A stretch of DNA of 64,000 bases from Lentisphaeria bacterium (lineage in GTDB: Bacteria; Verrucomicrobiota; Lentisphaeria; Victivallales; UBA1829): NCBI GenBank assembly GCA_003526375.1, contig DPDG01000074.1, positions 62,001 to 126,000 of the forward strand, read 5' to 3'. Within the stretch, counting starts at the first letter, position 1; every line of letters begins with the position of its first letter. Shown here one piece after another: positions 26,803-35,905 of this stretch. The translations under genes were made by a program, and so were the position numbers. Under the pieces are notes generated by a model. It was not told the DNA's origin, searched no databases, and was given only the letters and a program-made list of their open reading frames with translations.

Positions 26803-29800
26803 ATGTTGAAATTACTGCAAACCACGGCTCTGCTGTTCTTTACGGCCTCTCTTGCGGCAGCGCCTCATTTTACCCTGAAGAATTCTCTGGAAAAACAAGG
26901 CGGTGAAGCTCAGATCATCACCCCTCTCTCACAACTGCAGTTCAAAGATGACGCACTGCTTTTCGCAGGGCGCAGCAACGAGCTGCGCATGACTCTGCCG
27001 GACTGGCATGGAGAATCCGGCACGGTCATCTTCGATTTCCTACCGGTGAACTGGAGCGGAAAAGATACTCTGGAAAGTATCGTCTTCGTACAATCCGTCG
27101 ATGGAAGCAACGGAAATTTCAATTTATACAAGTATCCGGCAGTTCCCGGATTATGGCTGCTGACACAGGCGAAATTATCGGACGGCAAATTCAAAAATTC
27201 CTTCCCGGTCATGGACCGTAAATCACTTCAATCATGTGAAAGCGGACAATGGCAGCAGATTGCACTGACGTGGAAACGCGGAGATTTCGTAAAGATTTAC
27301 CTGAACGGACAGCTTGTCGGAACCGCATCCGGCACGGCTTTTTTTCCCGCGGACTTTACCACAATCTCCATAGGCCGCAATACAGGAGGAACCGCAAAAC
27401 ACCGGACACTCGTCAGAAACCTGACTTTCGAGCGACGCCCCATGAGCGACAATGAAATAAAACTTCAATATAACCGAATTCACATTCCTGATATGGCATC
27501 TCCCGATACACTCATCCCCGTTGCGGCAATGGCAAAACCGAAGCTGGACGGCATTCTTTCCCCCAAAGAATATCCGACCAGACTGCCCGGCCTGCTCGAC
27601 AGTTCCGACAATTTCGAACTCTCCACACGGAAAGCCGGAACAGCATGGGGCATGGATCAGGACTTTTTTTATATCGGAGCGGAAATTTCCCTGCCGGAGA
27701 ATTATCGTCCGACGGTCGCGGCAACCACACATAATGACAACCGCCTGATTGACAAAGGCGATCTTTTTCTTCTTTTCCTCACACCGGAGCAACAGGAACA
27801 AAAAGCAGTCAACGGTATCTACTTTTCCGTAAACAGCGCCAATATCACCTACTGCGCAGAAGAAAAAGTGGATTGGGGCAATCTTCTCTGCCACCGGACT
27901 CCTCTGCCGGACTCCGGCATCCGTTCCGCCGTTGCAGTCAGAGACGGCGTATGGACTATTGAACTTGCCATTCCGCGCAAACTGGCGCCGGAAGGCAAAT
28001 TCCGTGCATCCGCCGGTTTTCTCCTGAACAAAGTCCGTTACACTCTCACACCGCAGCCGACATGGTTCGACTATTACCAGGGGCTGGCACGCTTTCAACC
28101 TTCAAAAATCGGAGTCGATATCCAATACAACGGTCTGGAATCAGGAAATATCAGTCAGCATCTTGAACTCTCCGGCAAGGAAATAAAAAGTGGAAATGCC
28201 GTTTTCGAACTGGCGTCTCCGGATTTGCGCCGTTCCGGCGAAGGCATGGTTGTGGACCAATTGATTGGAGAAAAACTTGAACTCCTTGCGGGAGAAAGCT
28301 TCAACCGTCAGACACGCGAATTCAGAATTGCGCCGCAGAGTCCGGCTGTTTTGAATTTTCAGGCAAAAATTGAAAAACCGGATGTTTATCTGCTCTCCAC
28401 CGGGCTCACCGCGGAGCAACAGCTTCTTCTCCGCCGGCAGGTCATGTTCCGCTGCTTCTCACCCATCAGCATTACTCTGACGCCTGTCCCGTCGCAAAAT
28501 CAGTTGATCGTCCATCCCATGTTTTACGGAGAAGCACGGAAACAGCTCCCGCAGTCTCAGCTCCGCCTTTCCGTGTCACAAAACGGGAAGGAGATTCTGA
28601 ACAGAAATGCAACCGGCAGCAGGGCAAGCATGGTTCTTCCGCTCGACCGCCTGAAAGCAGGAAAATACCTTCTGAAATTGACGCTGATCGGCAAAAACAG
28701 GAATCTCATTGCAGAGAATACCGTAAAATGGATACGCCCTCCCGCTGAAGAATGGCGGAAGAAACGTGCAGGAATCGAAGCATTGTCACCGGACTGGTGC
28801 CCGGAACCGTGGACGCCAATCGGCAGAAAAGGCGACGTATTCTCTGTTTACGGACGCACTTATGACTGGACGGGCAACTCCATGCTTGCACAGATTACCA
28901 GTCAAAATGAAAAACTCCTGGCATCTCCGGCAGTCATGAAGTCAGGCAGTGCAACCGCACAGTGGAGCGCGCCTGAAATTCTGGAAACGGCGCGGGGACG
29001 CATCCGTCTGGCAAAGAAAGGCACCCTTCCCGGCTTAAGTCTGAGCGCAGATTACACTTTGGAATTCGACGGACTTGTAATCGCCCGCTTCAAAGTAAAA
29101 CCGGAACAGACGTCCGTCCTCCGGAACCTGATTCTGGAATTCCCGCTGGCAAAACTTCCTCTGATGGTGGCTCAATCCCGTACATGGTGGCAGGCCGGCG
29201 CTGTCCGCAAGGAAGCCTGGAAAAATTTTCCGAGCCTCTGGTTCGGCAACGACCATGTCGGAATCAACTTTTCCGCAGAAAGTTGCAAAGGATGGTGGAT
29301 CAACGCCGAACAGCCTCGTGTAGAAGTTCAGCCGACAGAAAATGGCCCTGTTGTAAAACTGCTTGCAGTCAATCAGCCCGGCAGGCTCAAACATACACTT
29401 GATTTCACAATCATGATTCAGGCAGGCCCCGTCAAGCCGAATTTCAAAGATTATCTGGATTTCAGAATGGTCGGCGGAACGCGCCCCGCCCCCGGCGGAA
29501 ATGCGTTCTATGCAGATCCGCGTTTCTGGTCCTCCTCCTATTCACGCCCGCTTCCGCTGAATTACGAACGCTTCAACGATATGGTGGATACCTGTCATAA
29601 AAGCGGGCACAAGGTCTATTGCTACCTGACCCCGTTTGCCATATCCACTTACGATATCATTCCACGCGGCACTCCCGTCACAAAATGGAACGAACCGCTT
29701 GACCGTTTCAACGTATTGAAAAAGAAAGACTCCAAACCCGTCGCAGAGTATTTTTTCAATGCGGAAGACTGGAATCTGAGCCCCGCTCAATTTACCGGAG

Positions 29801-30720
29801 ACGGAGTTGCCGGCCATGAAACAAGCGAAATGGCTTACGTTGCTCCCGACAGTTCATGGTCCGACTATTTTGCCGATGCAGTCCGGCAAATGCTCGAACA
29901 ATCGGATTTCGATGGTTTCTATTTCGATCTTCCGCTGCCGCAGGAAAACTTCGATGAATCCAAGCAACTCTCCCATATCACGAGGGACGGGGTCAAAGAA
30001 GGCACAGTTCAGATTCTGGCAGCGCGCAATCTCTATAAACGTCTCTACTGGCTGTTCGGGAAATACCGCATGGGACGGCATCCGTGGATTATCGGCCACC
30101 ACCTGCGCGAACTCTACCCGATCAGCGCATTCTGCGACCTGGAACTTCACGGAGAGGGAGTCAAACCCAAAAAGGCATTTGAATATTCCGGAATCTGGAG
30201 AGGAAAAACAGTCAAAGGCACCCCCGTGGCATCCGCGGGGAAAATATACAGCAGAAATGCACCGGGATTCCGTGCAGCACATGGAGGCACACACAGCATT
30301 CCCTCCATTGTACTGCCACAATACGGTTATATACCGGAGCTTGGACGAAAACCACAGCTCGCACGTGAACTTTTCGGCTGGACCGCCAGCTCAGGCGCAC
30401 TGCTTTGGCCCGTCTACATTCACAGCGCAACGATCACAAACCTTTGGCGGAAAATAGACCGCGAATGGGGAGGTTTCCGCAATACCAGCTATTCGGAAGC
30501 CCGAAGCGCCGGATACCAGATCGCTCCTCAAGAGTTACGTGCCGGACTTTACCGGAAAGACAATTCGGAAGAAAAGCTCCTGATCCTGTTCAACCCGACC
30601 GCTCATACGCTGCAAGCGGAAACCGGGCAGGAGCACGCTGTTGATTTCGAAACAGGAAAGCCCTTTCCAGCCGGTTCCGATATCTCCGCCGGCGATTTCA
30701 AAATCCTGAAGATCAACTGA
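26803..30720 (+). CDS. Very large secreted LamG/CBM9/GH123-like protein (module 4)
   Basis: Start 26803 (MLKLLQTTALLFFTASLAAA) has AAGGAG upstream and gives a clean signal peptide; the ATG at 26779 overlapping the previous stop lacks a ribosome-binding site. The 1305-residue product has a LamG-like domain (about 45-220, WQQIALTWKRGDFVKIYLNGQ). A CBM9-like domain follows (about 240-440, PKLDGILSPKEYPTR). A beta-rich region and a C-terminal catalytic-type TIM barrel come next. Segments TWWQAGAVRKEAWKNFPSLW, GNDHVGINFSAESCKGWW and DFDGFYFDLPLPQENFDE recall GH123/DUF6067-type glycosidases. Substrate unknown. It ends module 4. Confidence 0.75.
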   Translation: MLKLLQTTALLFFTASLAAAPHFTLKNSLEKQGGEAQIITPLSQLQFKDDALLFAGRSNELRMTLPDWHGESGTVIFDFLPVNWSGKDTLESIVFVQSVDGSNGNFNLYKYPAVPGLWLLTQAKLSDGKFKNSFPVMDRKSLQSCESGQWQQIALTWKRGDFVKIYLNGQLVGTASGTAFFPADFTTISIGRNTGGTAKHRTLVRNLTFERRPMSDNEIKLQYNRIHIPDMASPDTLIPVAAMAKPKLDGILSPKEYPTRLPGLLDSSDNFELSTRKAGTAWGMDQDFFYIGAEISLPENYRPTVAATTHNDNRLIDKGDLFLLFLTPEQQEQKAVNGIYFSVNSANITYCAEEKVDWGNLLCHRTPLPDSGIRSAVAVRDGVWTIELAIPRKLAPEGKFRASAGFLLNKVRYTLTPQPTWFDYYQGLARFQPSKIGVDIQYNGLESGNISQHLELSGKEIKSGNAVFELASPDLRRSGEGMVVDQLIGEKLELLAGESFNRQTREFRIAPQSPAVLNFQAKIEKPDVYLLSTGLTAEQQLLLRRQVMFRCFSPISITLTPVPSQNQLIVHPMFYGEARKQLPQSQLRLSVSQNGKEILNRNATGSRASMVLPLDRLKAGKYLLKLTLIGKNRNLIAENTVKWIRPPAEEWRKKRAGIEALSPDWCPEPWTPIGRKGDVFSVYGRTYDWTGNSMLAQITSQNEKLLASPAVMKSGSATAQWSAPEILETARGRIRLAKKGTLPGLSLSADYTLEFDGLVIARFKVKPEQTSVLRNLILEFPLAKLPLMVAQSRTWWQAGAVRKEAWKNFPSLWFGNDHVGINFSAESCKGWWINAEQPRVEVQPTENGPVVKLLAVNQPGRLKHTLDFTIMIQAGPVKPNFKDYLDFRMVGGTRPAPGGNAFYADPRFWSSSYSRPLPLNYERFNDMVDTCHKSGHKVYCYLTPFAISTYDIIPRGTPVTKWNEPLDRFNVLKKKDSKPVAEYFFNAEDWNLSPAQFTGDGVAGHETSEMAYVAPDSSWSDYFADAVRQMLEQSDFDGFYFDLPLPQENFDESKQLSHITRDGVKEGTVQILAARNLYKRLYWLFGKYRMGRHPWIIGHHLRELYPISAFCDLELHGEGVKPKKAFEYSGIWRGKTVKGTPVASAGKIYSRNAPGFRAAHGGTHSIPSIVLPQYGYIPELGRKPQLARELFGWTASSGALLWPVYIHSATITNLWRKIDREWGGFRNTSYSEARSAGYQIAPQELRAGLYRKDNSEEKLLILFNPTAHTLQAETGQEHAVDFETGKPFPAGSDISAGDFKILKIN

Positions 30721-30739
30721 CCTGATTAACAAAATAAAA

Positions 30740-30784
30740 ACTCCGGCACAGGAATCCGATGTTTTTCTCATGCCGGAGTCTTTG
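30740..30784 (+). terminator. Terminator after module 4
   Basis: ACTCCGGCA (30740-30748) pairs perfectly with TGCCGGAGT (30771-30779), followed by CTTT. It lies 19 nt after the hydrolase stop. The left arm and loop start resemble the sequence at 14708-14730. Confidence 0.65.
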
Positions 30785-30957
30785 CCTGTATTATGCAAAG
30801 GAATGGAGAATCGGGATACCCCAAAAAAATGAACTGCCCCAGCCGTAAACAGCGGAATACCGGAAAGCCAGACCAATGACGAAAAGCTCCAAATAATATG
30901 GCGCAGACCGTTGACCTGCGGCGATCCAACGGCATAAGCTGACCGTGCGGAGCCCTC
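30785..30957. other. Intergenic stretch with no gene seen
   Basis: Between the module 4 terminator and the dispersed repeat there is no convincing open frame or regulatory signal. Several short GC-rich near-palindromes are present but none is strong. Confidence 0.4.
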
Positions 30958-31030
30958 GACTTGAGAAGGATGCTTACGCATTCCTCCGTCTCAAAAGCCG
31001 CCTCAGGGTCGGGGCATGGAATCCCAAAAG
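30958..31030 (+). repeat. Dispersed intergenic repeat, copy 1
   Basis: This sequence (GACTTGAGAAGGATGC, then TTCCTCCGTCTCAAAAGCCG) aligns with 50449-50520 over about 70 nt. Its left half can fold: TTGAGA near 30961 with TCTCAA near 30990, plus GGATGC with GCATTCC. It ends just before the stop of the LptE-like gene on the other strand. Function unknown. Confidence 0.6.
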
Positions 31031-31036
31031 AATAAA

Positions 31037-31567
31037 TCACCAAGCTTCCGTTGTGTACTGGACAACAAGGTTCGCCATATTGTAACATGCCTGAATCAGA
31101 CCATTTTCACGGCCGATGGCAGGGTCGGCGGTAAACTGATAAGTCGCGGAACCGGTGACTTTGCGCAGAGGGACAAGCGGTTTCGCAGAACCGGGAATCG
31201 TCACCGTAAATTCGGCATTCACCGTAATACTGAATTCGGAGGGGCGGAAAGTCATGTCCTCATCCGTGCTTTTCCAGACCACACCGGCGTTCTTGACGCT
31301 CAGAATACGGCACATCACAATGCAATCCGCTTTTTCAGGCGTCGTAATCTTCAGGCTGTTGTCAAATTGAAAACGCTCGGCAAGCTGTTTGCGCATGATC
31401 GTTCCGGCAAGCACCTCGCGCGTCTCGTTTCTGACTTCGGCAATCGCAACCGTCTTGATCTGCGGATGCATCATGCTTCCCATGTGATAACCGCAGGAGG
31501 AAAGAAAAATCACCATCAGCGACATCAATGCCGCAGGAACAACTCTGTGTTTCAGTATCGAAATCAT
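31037..31567 (-). CDS. LptE-like LPS-assembly lipoprotein
   Basis: The 176-residue protein has a lipoprotein signal with lipobox FLSSCGYHMG (Cys25), followed by a small alpha/beta domain. The segment HPQIKTVAIAEVRNETREVLAGTIMRKQLAERF is typical of the LptE/RlpB-like group. In other Gram-negatives LptE plugs the LptD pore at the outer membrane to deliver lipopolysaccharide. The gene is 24 nt downstream of the BamD-like gene and is probably co-transcribed. LptD is not in the window. The assignment rests on lipobox and general pattern rather than on catalytic residues. Confidence 0.75.
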   Translation of the reverse strand: MISILKHRVVPAALMSLMVIFLSSCGYHMGSMMHPQIKTVAIAEVRNETREVLAGTIMRKQLAERFQFDNSLKITTPEKADCIVMCRILSVKNAGVVWKSTDEDMTFRPSEFSITVNAEFTVTIPGSAKPLVPLRKVTGSATYQFTADPAIGRENGLIQACYNMANLVVQYTTEAW

Positions 31568-31591
31568 TTCATCTGCATCCGTTTTCAGGGT

Positions 31592-32671
31592 TCAATTTTT
31601 TTCAGGTTCACGGACTATGCTTTTTTTCAGGTCACGCACCGGCAGGAGCCAGCGGTTGCCGCTGTTTTCCGGCACGACCATGATCGGCGCCGCATCTTCA
31701 GGCGTCGCCTCCCGCCTGTATTGCACTTTATACGGTGTGAACCGCTTGTCGCGGTTCGGCGGAATCTCATAATCCTTATCAATCCGGGCAAGCAGATCCT
31801 CCGATTTGTTCGCCTGTTCCGTATTCGAGTAGTTTTTGACGACGTCGGCAAGGTAACGCTCCGCAATCTCATCCTGACCGGTGCGGTGGTAATATGCGCC
31901 GACTGCATGAATCCGTTTCGCCATCAGGTTCAGGACCTTTTCACGCGCCTTCTTCACCCAGGGAACCTCCGGGGAATCCGGATAAGTCTTGAGATAATTG
32001 TCGAAAGCTTCAATCGCCTGCCGGCTGTAAGAGTTGTCGCCGTCGCCGCGCTCCGCCATCTGCAACAGAAGACTGCTTAACTCAAGGGAGGCATACTGTG
32101 CGGACTCGCTGCCGGGATAAAGCTTCGCGGTTTCATTCAGATGACGGATCGCATCATCCGGCTTCTGTTCATCAATATACATGCGCGCAAGGCGCAGACG
32201 GGATTCCCCCGCCTGTGCGGAACAGGGGGCATTTTTCAAGGCGGCTTCGTAAATTTCCATGGTCCTGTCCCCCTTTTTGATGAACGGGAGCCAGGAAACG
32301 GCAACATCGCGGTGCCCTTTGAAAAACTCATCGCCGATCTTATACTCCCGATCCACCACCTGCGCAAAATCAATTCCGCCGAGATGTTCCTTGATCAGTT
32401 TCTGAAGACAGTCGAATTCATCGCCGTAAAGTCCCGCCTTCCTGTATGCGCGTGCGGCGGCGATCAGGGCATTGCCTTTCAGCACCGGAGAATCCGCCAT
32501 CAGGCGCGCATCCATGTACCTGCCGGCGGCACGCCGGAACTTTTCCTGTTTTTCCAAAGCACGCCCCTCCGTAAACAGAGTATTCGCCTCCGCGTCGTCC
32601 GCCATTGCAGGAAGCCAAAGCAGACATCCAAGAATCACGGCGGACAATATTCCCAGAATTCGAGATATCAT
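31592..32671 (-). CDS. BamD-like tetratricopeptide protein
   Basis: A signal peptide (about 1-24, ending AMADDAE) is followed by TPR-type helical repeats (AALKNAPCSAQAGESRLRLARMYIDEQKPDDAIRHLNETAKLYPGSE, and a second set around EAFDNYLKTYPDSPEVPWVKKAREKV). This resembles the outer-membrane assembly component BamD and similar periplasmic TPR proteins. There is no obvious lipobox, unlike classical BamD, so it may be periplasmic. It sits directly upstream of the LptE-like gene, which supports an envelope-biogenesis role. The 359-residue length exceeds typical BamD, with a charged C-terminal extension. Confidence 0.65.
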   Translation of the reverse strand: MISRILGILSAVILGCLLWLPAMADDAEANTLFTEGRALEKQEKFRRAAGRYMDARLMADSPVLKGNALIAAARAYRKAGLYGDEFDCLQKLIKEHLGGIDFAQVVDREYKIGDEFFKGHRDVAVSWLPFIKKGDRTMEIYEAALKNAPCSAQAGESRLRLARMYIDEQKPDDAIRHLNETAKLYPGSESAQYASLELSSLLLQMAERGDGDNSYSRQAIEAFDNYLKTYPDSPEVPWVKKAREKVLNLMAKRIHAVGAYYHRTGQDEIAERYLADVVKNYSNTEQANKSEDLLARIDKDYEIPPNRDKRFTPYKVQYRREATPEDAAPIMVVPENSGNRWLLPVRDLKKSIVREPEKN

Positions 32672-32769
32672 AGAATCATCTTTCAGATTAAGTCATAACA
32701 AAATCACAATGCGATACATTAGCACACTTCGCGGAAATGGCAAATATTTAATTCATCCTTCCGGTTGAA

Positions 32770-35700
32770 TTATTCCGTTTTCTTGCGCGCCCATTCGATC
32801 ATACGCTGAATCACCGCGTAAAAAACCGGAATGAGAAGTGTGCCGATAATCACTGAAACAAGCATCCCGCCGAAGACAGCGGTTCCGAGCGAACGGCGGC
32901 TGACCGCCCCTGCTCCGAGCGCCACCACCAGAGGAAACGTTCCGAGAATGAACGAAACAGCAGTCATGAGCACCGCACGGAAACGCAGTCTCGCCGCATA
33001 TTCGGCGGCTTCCAGAATCGGCGTTCCTTTCTCATGCTGCTCCTTTGCGAACTCCACGATCAGGATCGCCGTCTTGCATGCGATTCCGAAAAGAAGCACG
33101 AAGCCGACCTGCGTATAGATATTGTTTTCGATATTCAGGAGATACAGGGACAGCACCGCACCGAGAAACGCCACGGGAACAGACAGCAGAACAGAGAACG
33201 GAATCATCCAGCTTTCATACTGCGCCACAAGGAACAGATAGATAAACAGCAGCGCCAATGCAAACACAATCACGATCTGGTTGCCGGCAAGTTTCTCCTG
33301 ATAAGACATATCCGTCCATTCAAACGACATGCCGGAATTGACCTTCTTCACGATCTTTTCCATCTCGTCCATCGCCTGTCCCGAGCTGTAGCCGGGAGCG
33401 GCGGAACCGTTGACAAGCACCGACTGGAACATATTGTAGCGTGTCAGGAACTGCGGTACGAAGTTATACTTGATATCGACCAGCGTTCCCAGCGGCACCA
33501 TATCGCCTTTGCCGTTGCGGACATACGCTTTGGTCAGGTCGCGGACATCGTCGCGGAACACGTTGTCGCCCTGAAGTTCAACCTTGTAGGACTTGCCGTA
33601 TTTGTTGAAATCATTCACATAAGTGGAACCGAAGATCCCCTGCAGAGCAGTGTTGATGCTGTCCGGCGTCACGCCGAGCCTGATCGCCTTTTCACGGTCG
33701 ATGTCGAGATACACCTGCGGGAACGAGGCGCGGAACGTCGAATAGACGCTGGAGAAGACCGGCGAATTGTTCGCCTCCACGAGAATCTCGTTCAGCGTCT
33801 TCTGAAAATCCTGCGGAGTCATGTTGCCGGAGGTGTCCTGGAGCATCAGGGAAAAACCGCTCGTGGTTCCGAGTCCGGGAATCGACGGCACGCCGAACGG
33901 GACGATCGACGCATCCGGAATCTGCAATGCTTTCGCGTAGAATTTTGCAATGACCGCATCCTGCTGTTTCTCTTTGTCCTTGCGCTCGGACCAGTCTTTC
34001 AGCGTCACAATGCCGAATGCGCAGTTGGAGGCATTGATCCCGTTCAGGATATTGAAGCCGGAAGTGAAGATGAAGTCCTCCACTTCGGGAATCCCGCGCA
34101 GTATCCCTGTCACTTTCTGCGTCACTTTCTCCGTACGCATCAGCGAAGCGCCGTCGGGAAGCTGGACGCTCACGAAAAACGCCCCCTGATCCTCGTTCGG
34201 AATGAATCCGGTCGGCAGGAGCGTATAGAGCTTGAGAGCTCCCGCGCCCATGACCGCATACAGCAGAAGCACAAGGACGGATTTCCGCAGGAGCGATTTC
34301 ACAATGGCGGAATACCCGCGCGTCAGCTTGTCGAATCCGGCATCGAACCAGCGGAAGAAGAAAAATTTTCTCCGGTTCGGGTCAACCGGTTTCAGAAGCA
34401 GCGCGCAGAGTGCGGGGCTGAGTGTCAGTGCGTTGATCATTGAGATGAACACAGCCACGGAAATCGTGATTCCGAACTGACGGTACATCACGCCGGTGAT
34501 CCCCGGAAGAAAACAGACCGGAACGAACATCGCCAGCAGAACCGAAGTCGTGGCGATGATGGGGCCTGTCACCTGTTTCATGGACTTGAGCGCCGCCTCC
34601 TTCGGCGGCAGGTGCTCCTCCTCCATCAGCCGGCTCACATTCTCTATCACGACAATCGCGTCATCCACCACGATGCCGATCGCAAGGATCAGCCCGAACA
34701 GCGTCGTCATATTGATGCTGTAACCGATCCCCAGCATGACGGCGAACGTTCCGACAAGCGAAACGGGAATGGCAATCGTCGGAACCAGCGTGGAACGCCA
34801 GTCCTGAAGAAAAAGAAATGTAACGAGCACCACCAGCAGAACCGCCTCGAAAAGCGTATTTTTCACCTCGTCAATAGATGCGGTGATAAATTTGGTCGTA
34901 TCATACTGGATGCCGTATTCCAGGTCTTCCGGGAAAAGATTGTTCTTCAGGCGGTCCAGACGTTTGTTGATCTCCCTGGCAATTTCCAGTCCGTTTGCCT
35001 CATTCAACTGATAAACTGCAAGCATGGCGGCGGGTTTGCCGTTCAACGTTGAAATGCCGCTGTAAGTTTCCGCCCCCATCTCGACGCGGGCAATATCGCG
35101 GAGCCGGACCTGCGATCCGTCGGAATTGGAACGGATCACGATACTGCCGAACTGCTCCGGATTCGCCAGACGCCCCTGCGCGGCAACGGAAAGGCGCTCC
35201 GCCTGCTCCGGCGAGGACGGCGCATCCCCCAGCGCGCCGGCGGAAACCTGAACGTTCTGCGCGGCAATCGCGCTCTTGACATCCTCCACCGTGACCTTCA
35301 GCGAAGCCATGCGCATGGTATCCAGCCAGATACGCATGGCATAGGTCATCTCGCCGAACTCCATCACATCCCCGACGCCGGGAATCCGCGCGATCTCATC
35401 CTTCACCGAAATCGACATGAAGTTGCTCAGCTCAAGCTCACTGTAAGTCCCGTTCGGAGAATAAAGCGTAATGACGGCAAGGATATTGCTCGACGCCTCC
35501 TTCGTAATCACTCCCTGGCGCTGCACTTCCTGCGGAAGCTGCGCCGTCGCCCAGTTGACACGGTTCTGCGTGTTGACCGTATTCGTATCCCCGTCCGTTC
35601 CGATGTCAAACGTCACCTTGACCGAAGCCGAACCGTCGTCCGTCGCGGTTGACGACATGTAGAGCATCCGCTTGACGCCGTTGATCTGCGATTCGATCGG

Positions 35701-35892
35701 CTGAATCACGGTGTCGAGCACAGTCTGCGCATCGGCTCCCGGATAACGGGTCGAAACGGTAATCACGGACGGCGTGATATTCGGGTAAAGTGTAATCGGC
35801 AAAGTAAAGAGCGCAATCAATCCGCTGAGCAGAAAGAGAATCGCAATCACGATAGCGAACCTCGGACGGTTGATGAAGAACTGGCTGATCAT
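32770..35892 (-). CDS. RND multidrug-efflux permease (AcrB/HAE1 type)
   Basis: The 1040-residue length matches the hydrophobe/amphiphile efflux family. The N-terminus MISQFFINRPRFAIVIAILF is the usual first membrane helix. The proton-relay aspartates appear in the TM4 motif GIVVDDAIVVIENV. The docking and porter domains contain the expected segments (YPGADAQTVLDTVIQPIE, RLRDIARVEMGAE). The C-terminal membrane half ends GAGAVSRRSLGTAVFGGM. It is an inner-membrane proton-driven exporter that works with the adaptor encoded 13 nt upstream and an outer-membrane channel. No TolC-like gene is in the window. Substrates cannot be predicted. Confidence 0.95.
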   Translation of the reverse strand: MISQFFINRPRFAIVIAILFLLSGLIALFTLPITLYPNITPSVITVSTRYPGADAQTVLDTVIQPIESQINGVKRMLYMSSTATDDGSASVKVTFDIGTDGDTNTVNTQNRVNWATAQLPQEVQRQGVITKEASSNILAVITLYSPNGTYSELELSNFMSISVKDEIARIPGVGDVMEFGEMTYAMRIWLDTMRMASLKVTVEDVKSAIAAQNVQVSAGALGDAPSSPEQAERLSVAAQGRLANPEQFGSIVIRSNSDGSQVRLRDIARVEMGAETYSGISTLNGKPAAMLAVYQLNEANGLEIAREINKRLDRLKNNLFPEDLEYGIQYDTTKFITASIDEVKNTLFEAVLLVVLVTFLFLQDWRSTLVPTIAIPVSLVGTFAVMLGIGYSINMTTLFGLILAIGIVVDDAIVVIENVSRLMEEEHLPPKEAALKSMKQVTGPIIATTSVLLAMFVPVCFLPGITGVMYRQFGITISVAVFISMINALTLSPALCALLLKPVDPNRRKFFFFRWFDAGFDKLTRGYSAIVKSLLRKSVLVLLLYAVMGAGALKLYTLLPTGFIPNEDQGAFFVSVQLPDGASLMRTEKVTQKVTGILRGIPEVEDFIFTSGFNILNGINASNCAFGIVTLKDWSERKDKEKQQDAVIAKFYAKALQIPDASIVPFGVPSIPGLGTTSGFSLMLQDTSGNMTPQDFQKTLNEILVEANNSPVFSSVYSTFRASFPQVYLDIDREKAIRLGVTPDSINTALQGIFGSTYVNDFNKYGKSYKVELQGDNVFRDDVRDLTKAYVRNGKGDMVPLGTLVDIKYNFVPQFLTRYNMFQSVLVNGSAAPGYSSGQAMDEMEKIVKKVNSGMSFEWTDMSYQEKLAGNQIVIVFALALLFIYLFLVAQYESWMIPFSVLLSVPVAFLGAVLSLYLLNIENNIYTQVGFVLLFGIACKTAILIVEFAKEQHEKGTPILEAAEYAARLRFRAVLMTAVSFILGTFPLVVALGAGAVSRRSLGTAVFGGMLVSVIIGTLLIPVFYAVIQRMIEWARKKTE

Positions 35893-35905
35893 AAGTTATC
35901 CCCTT

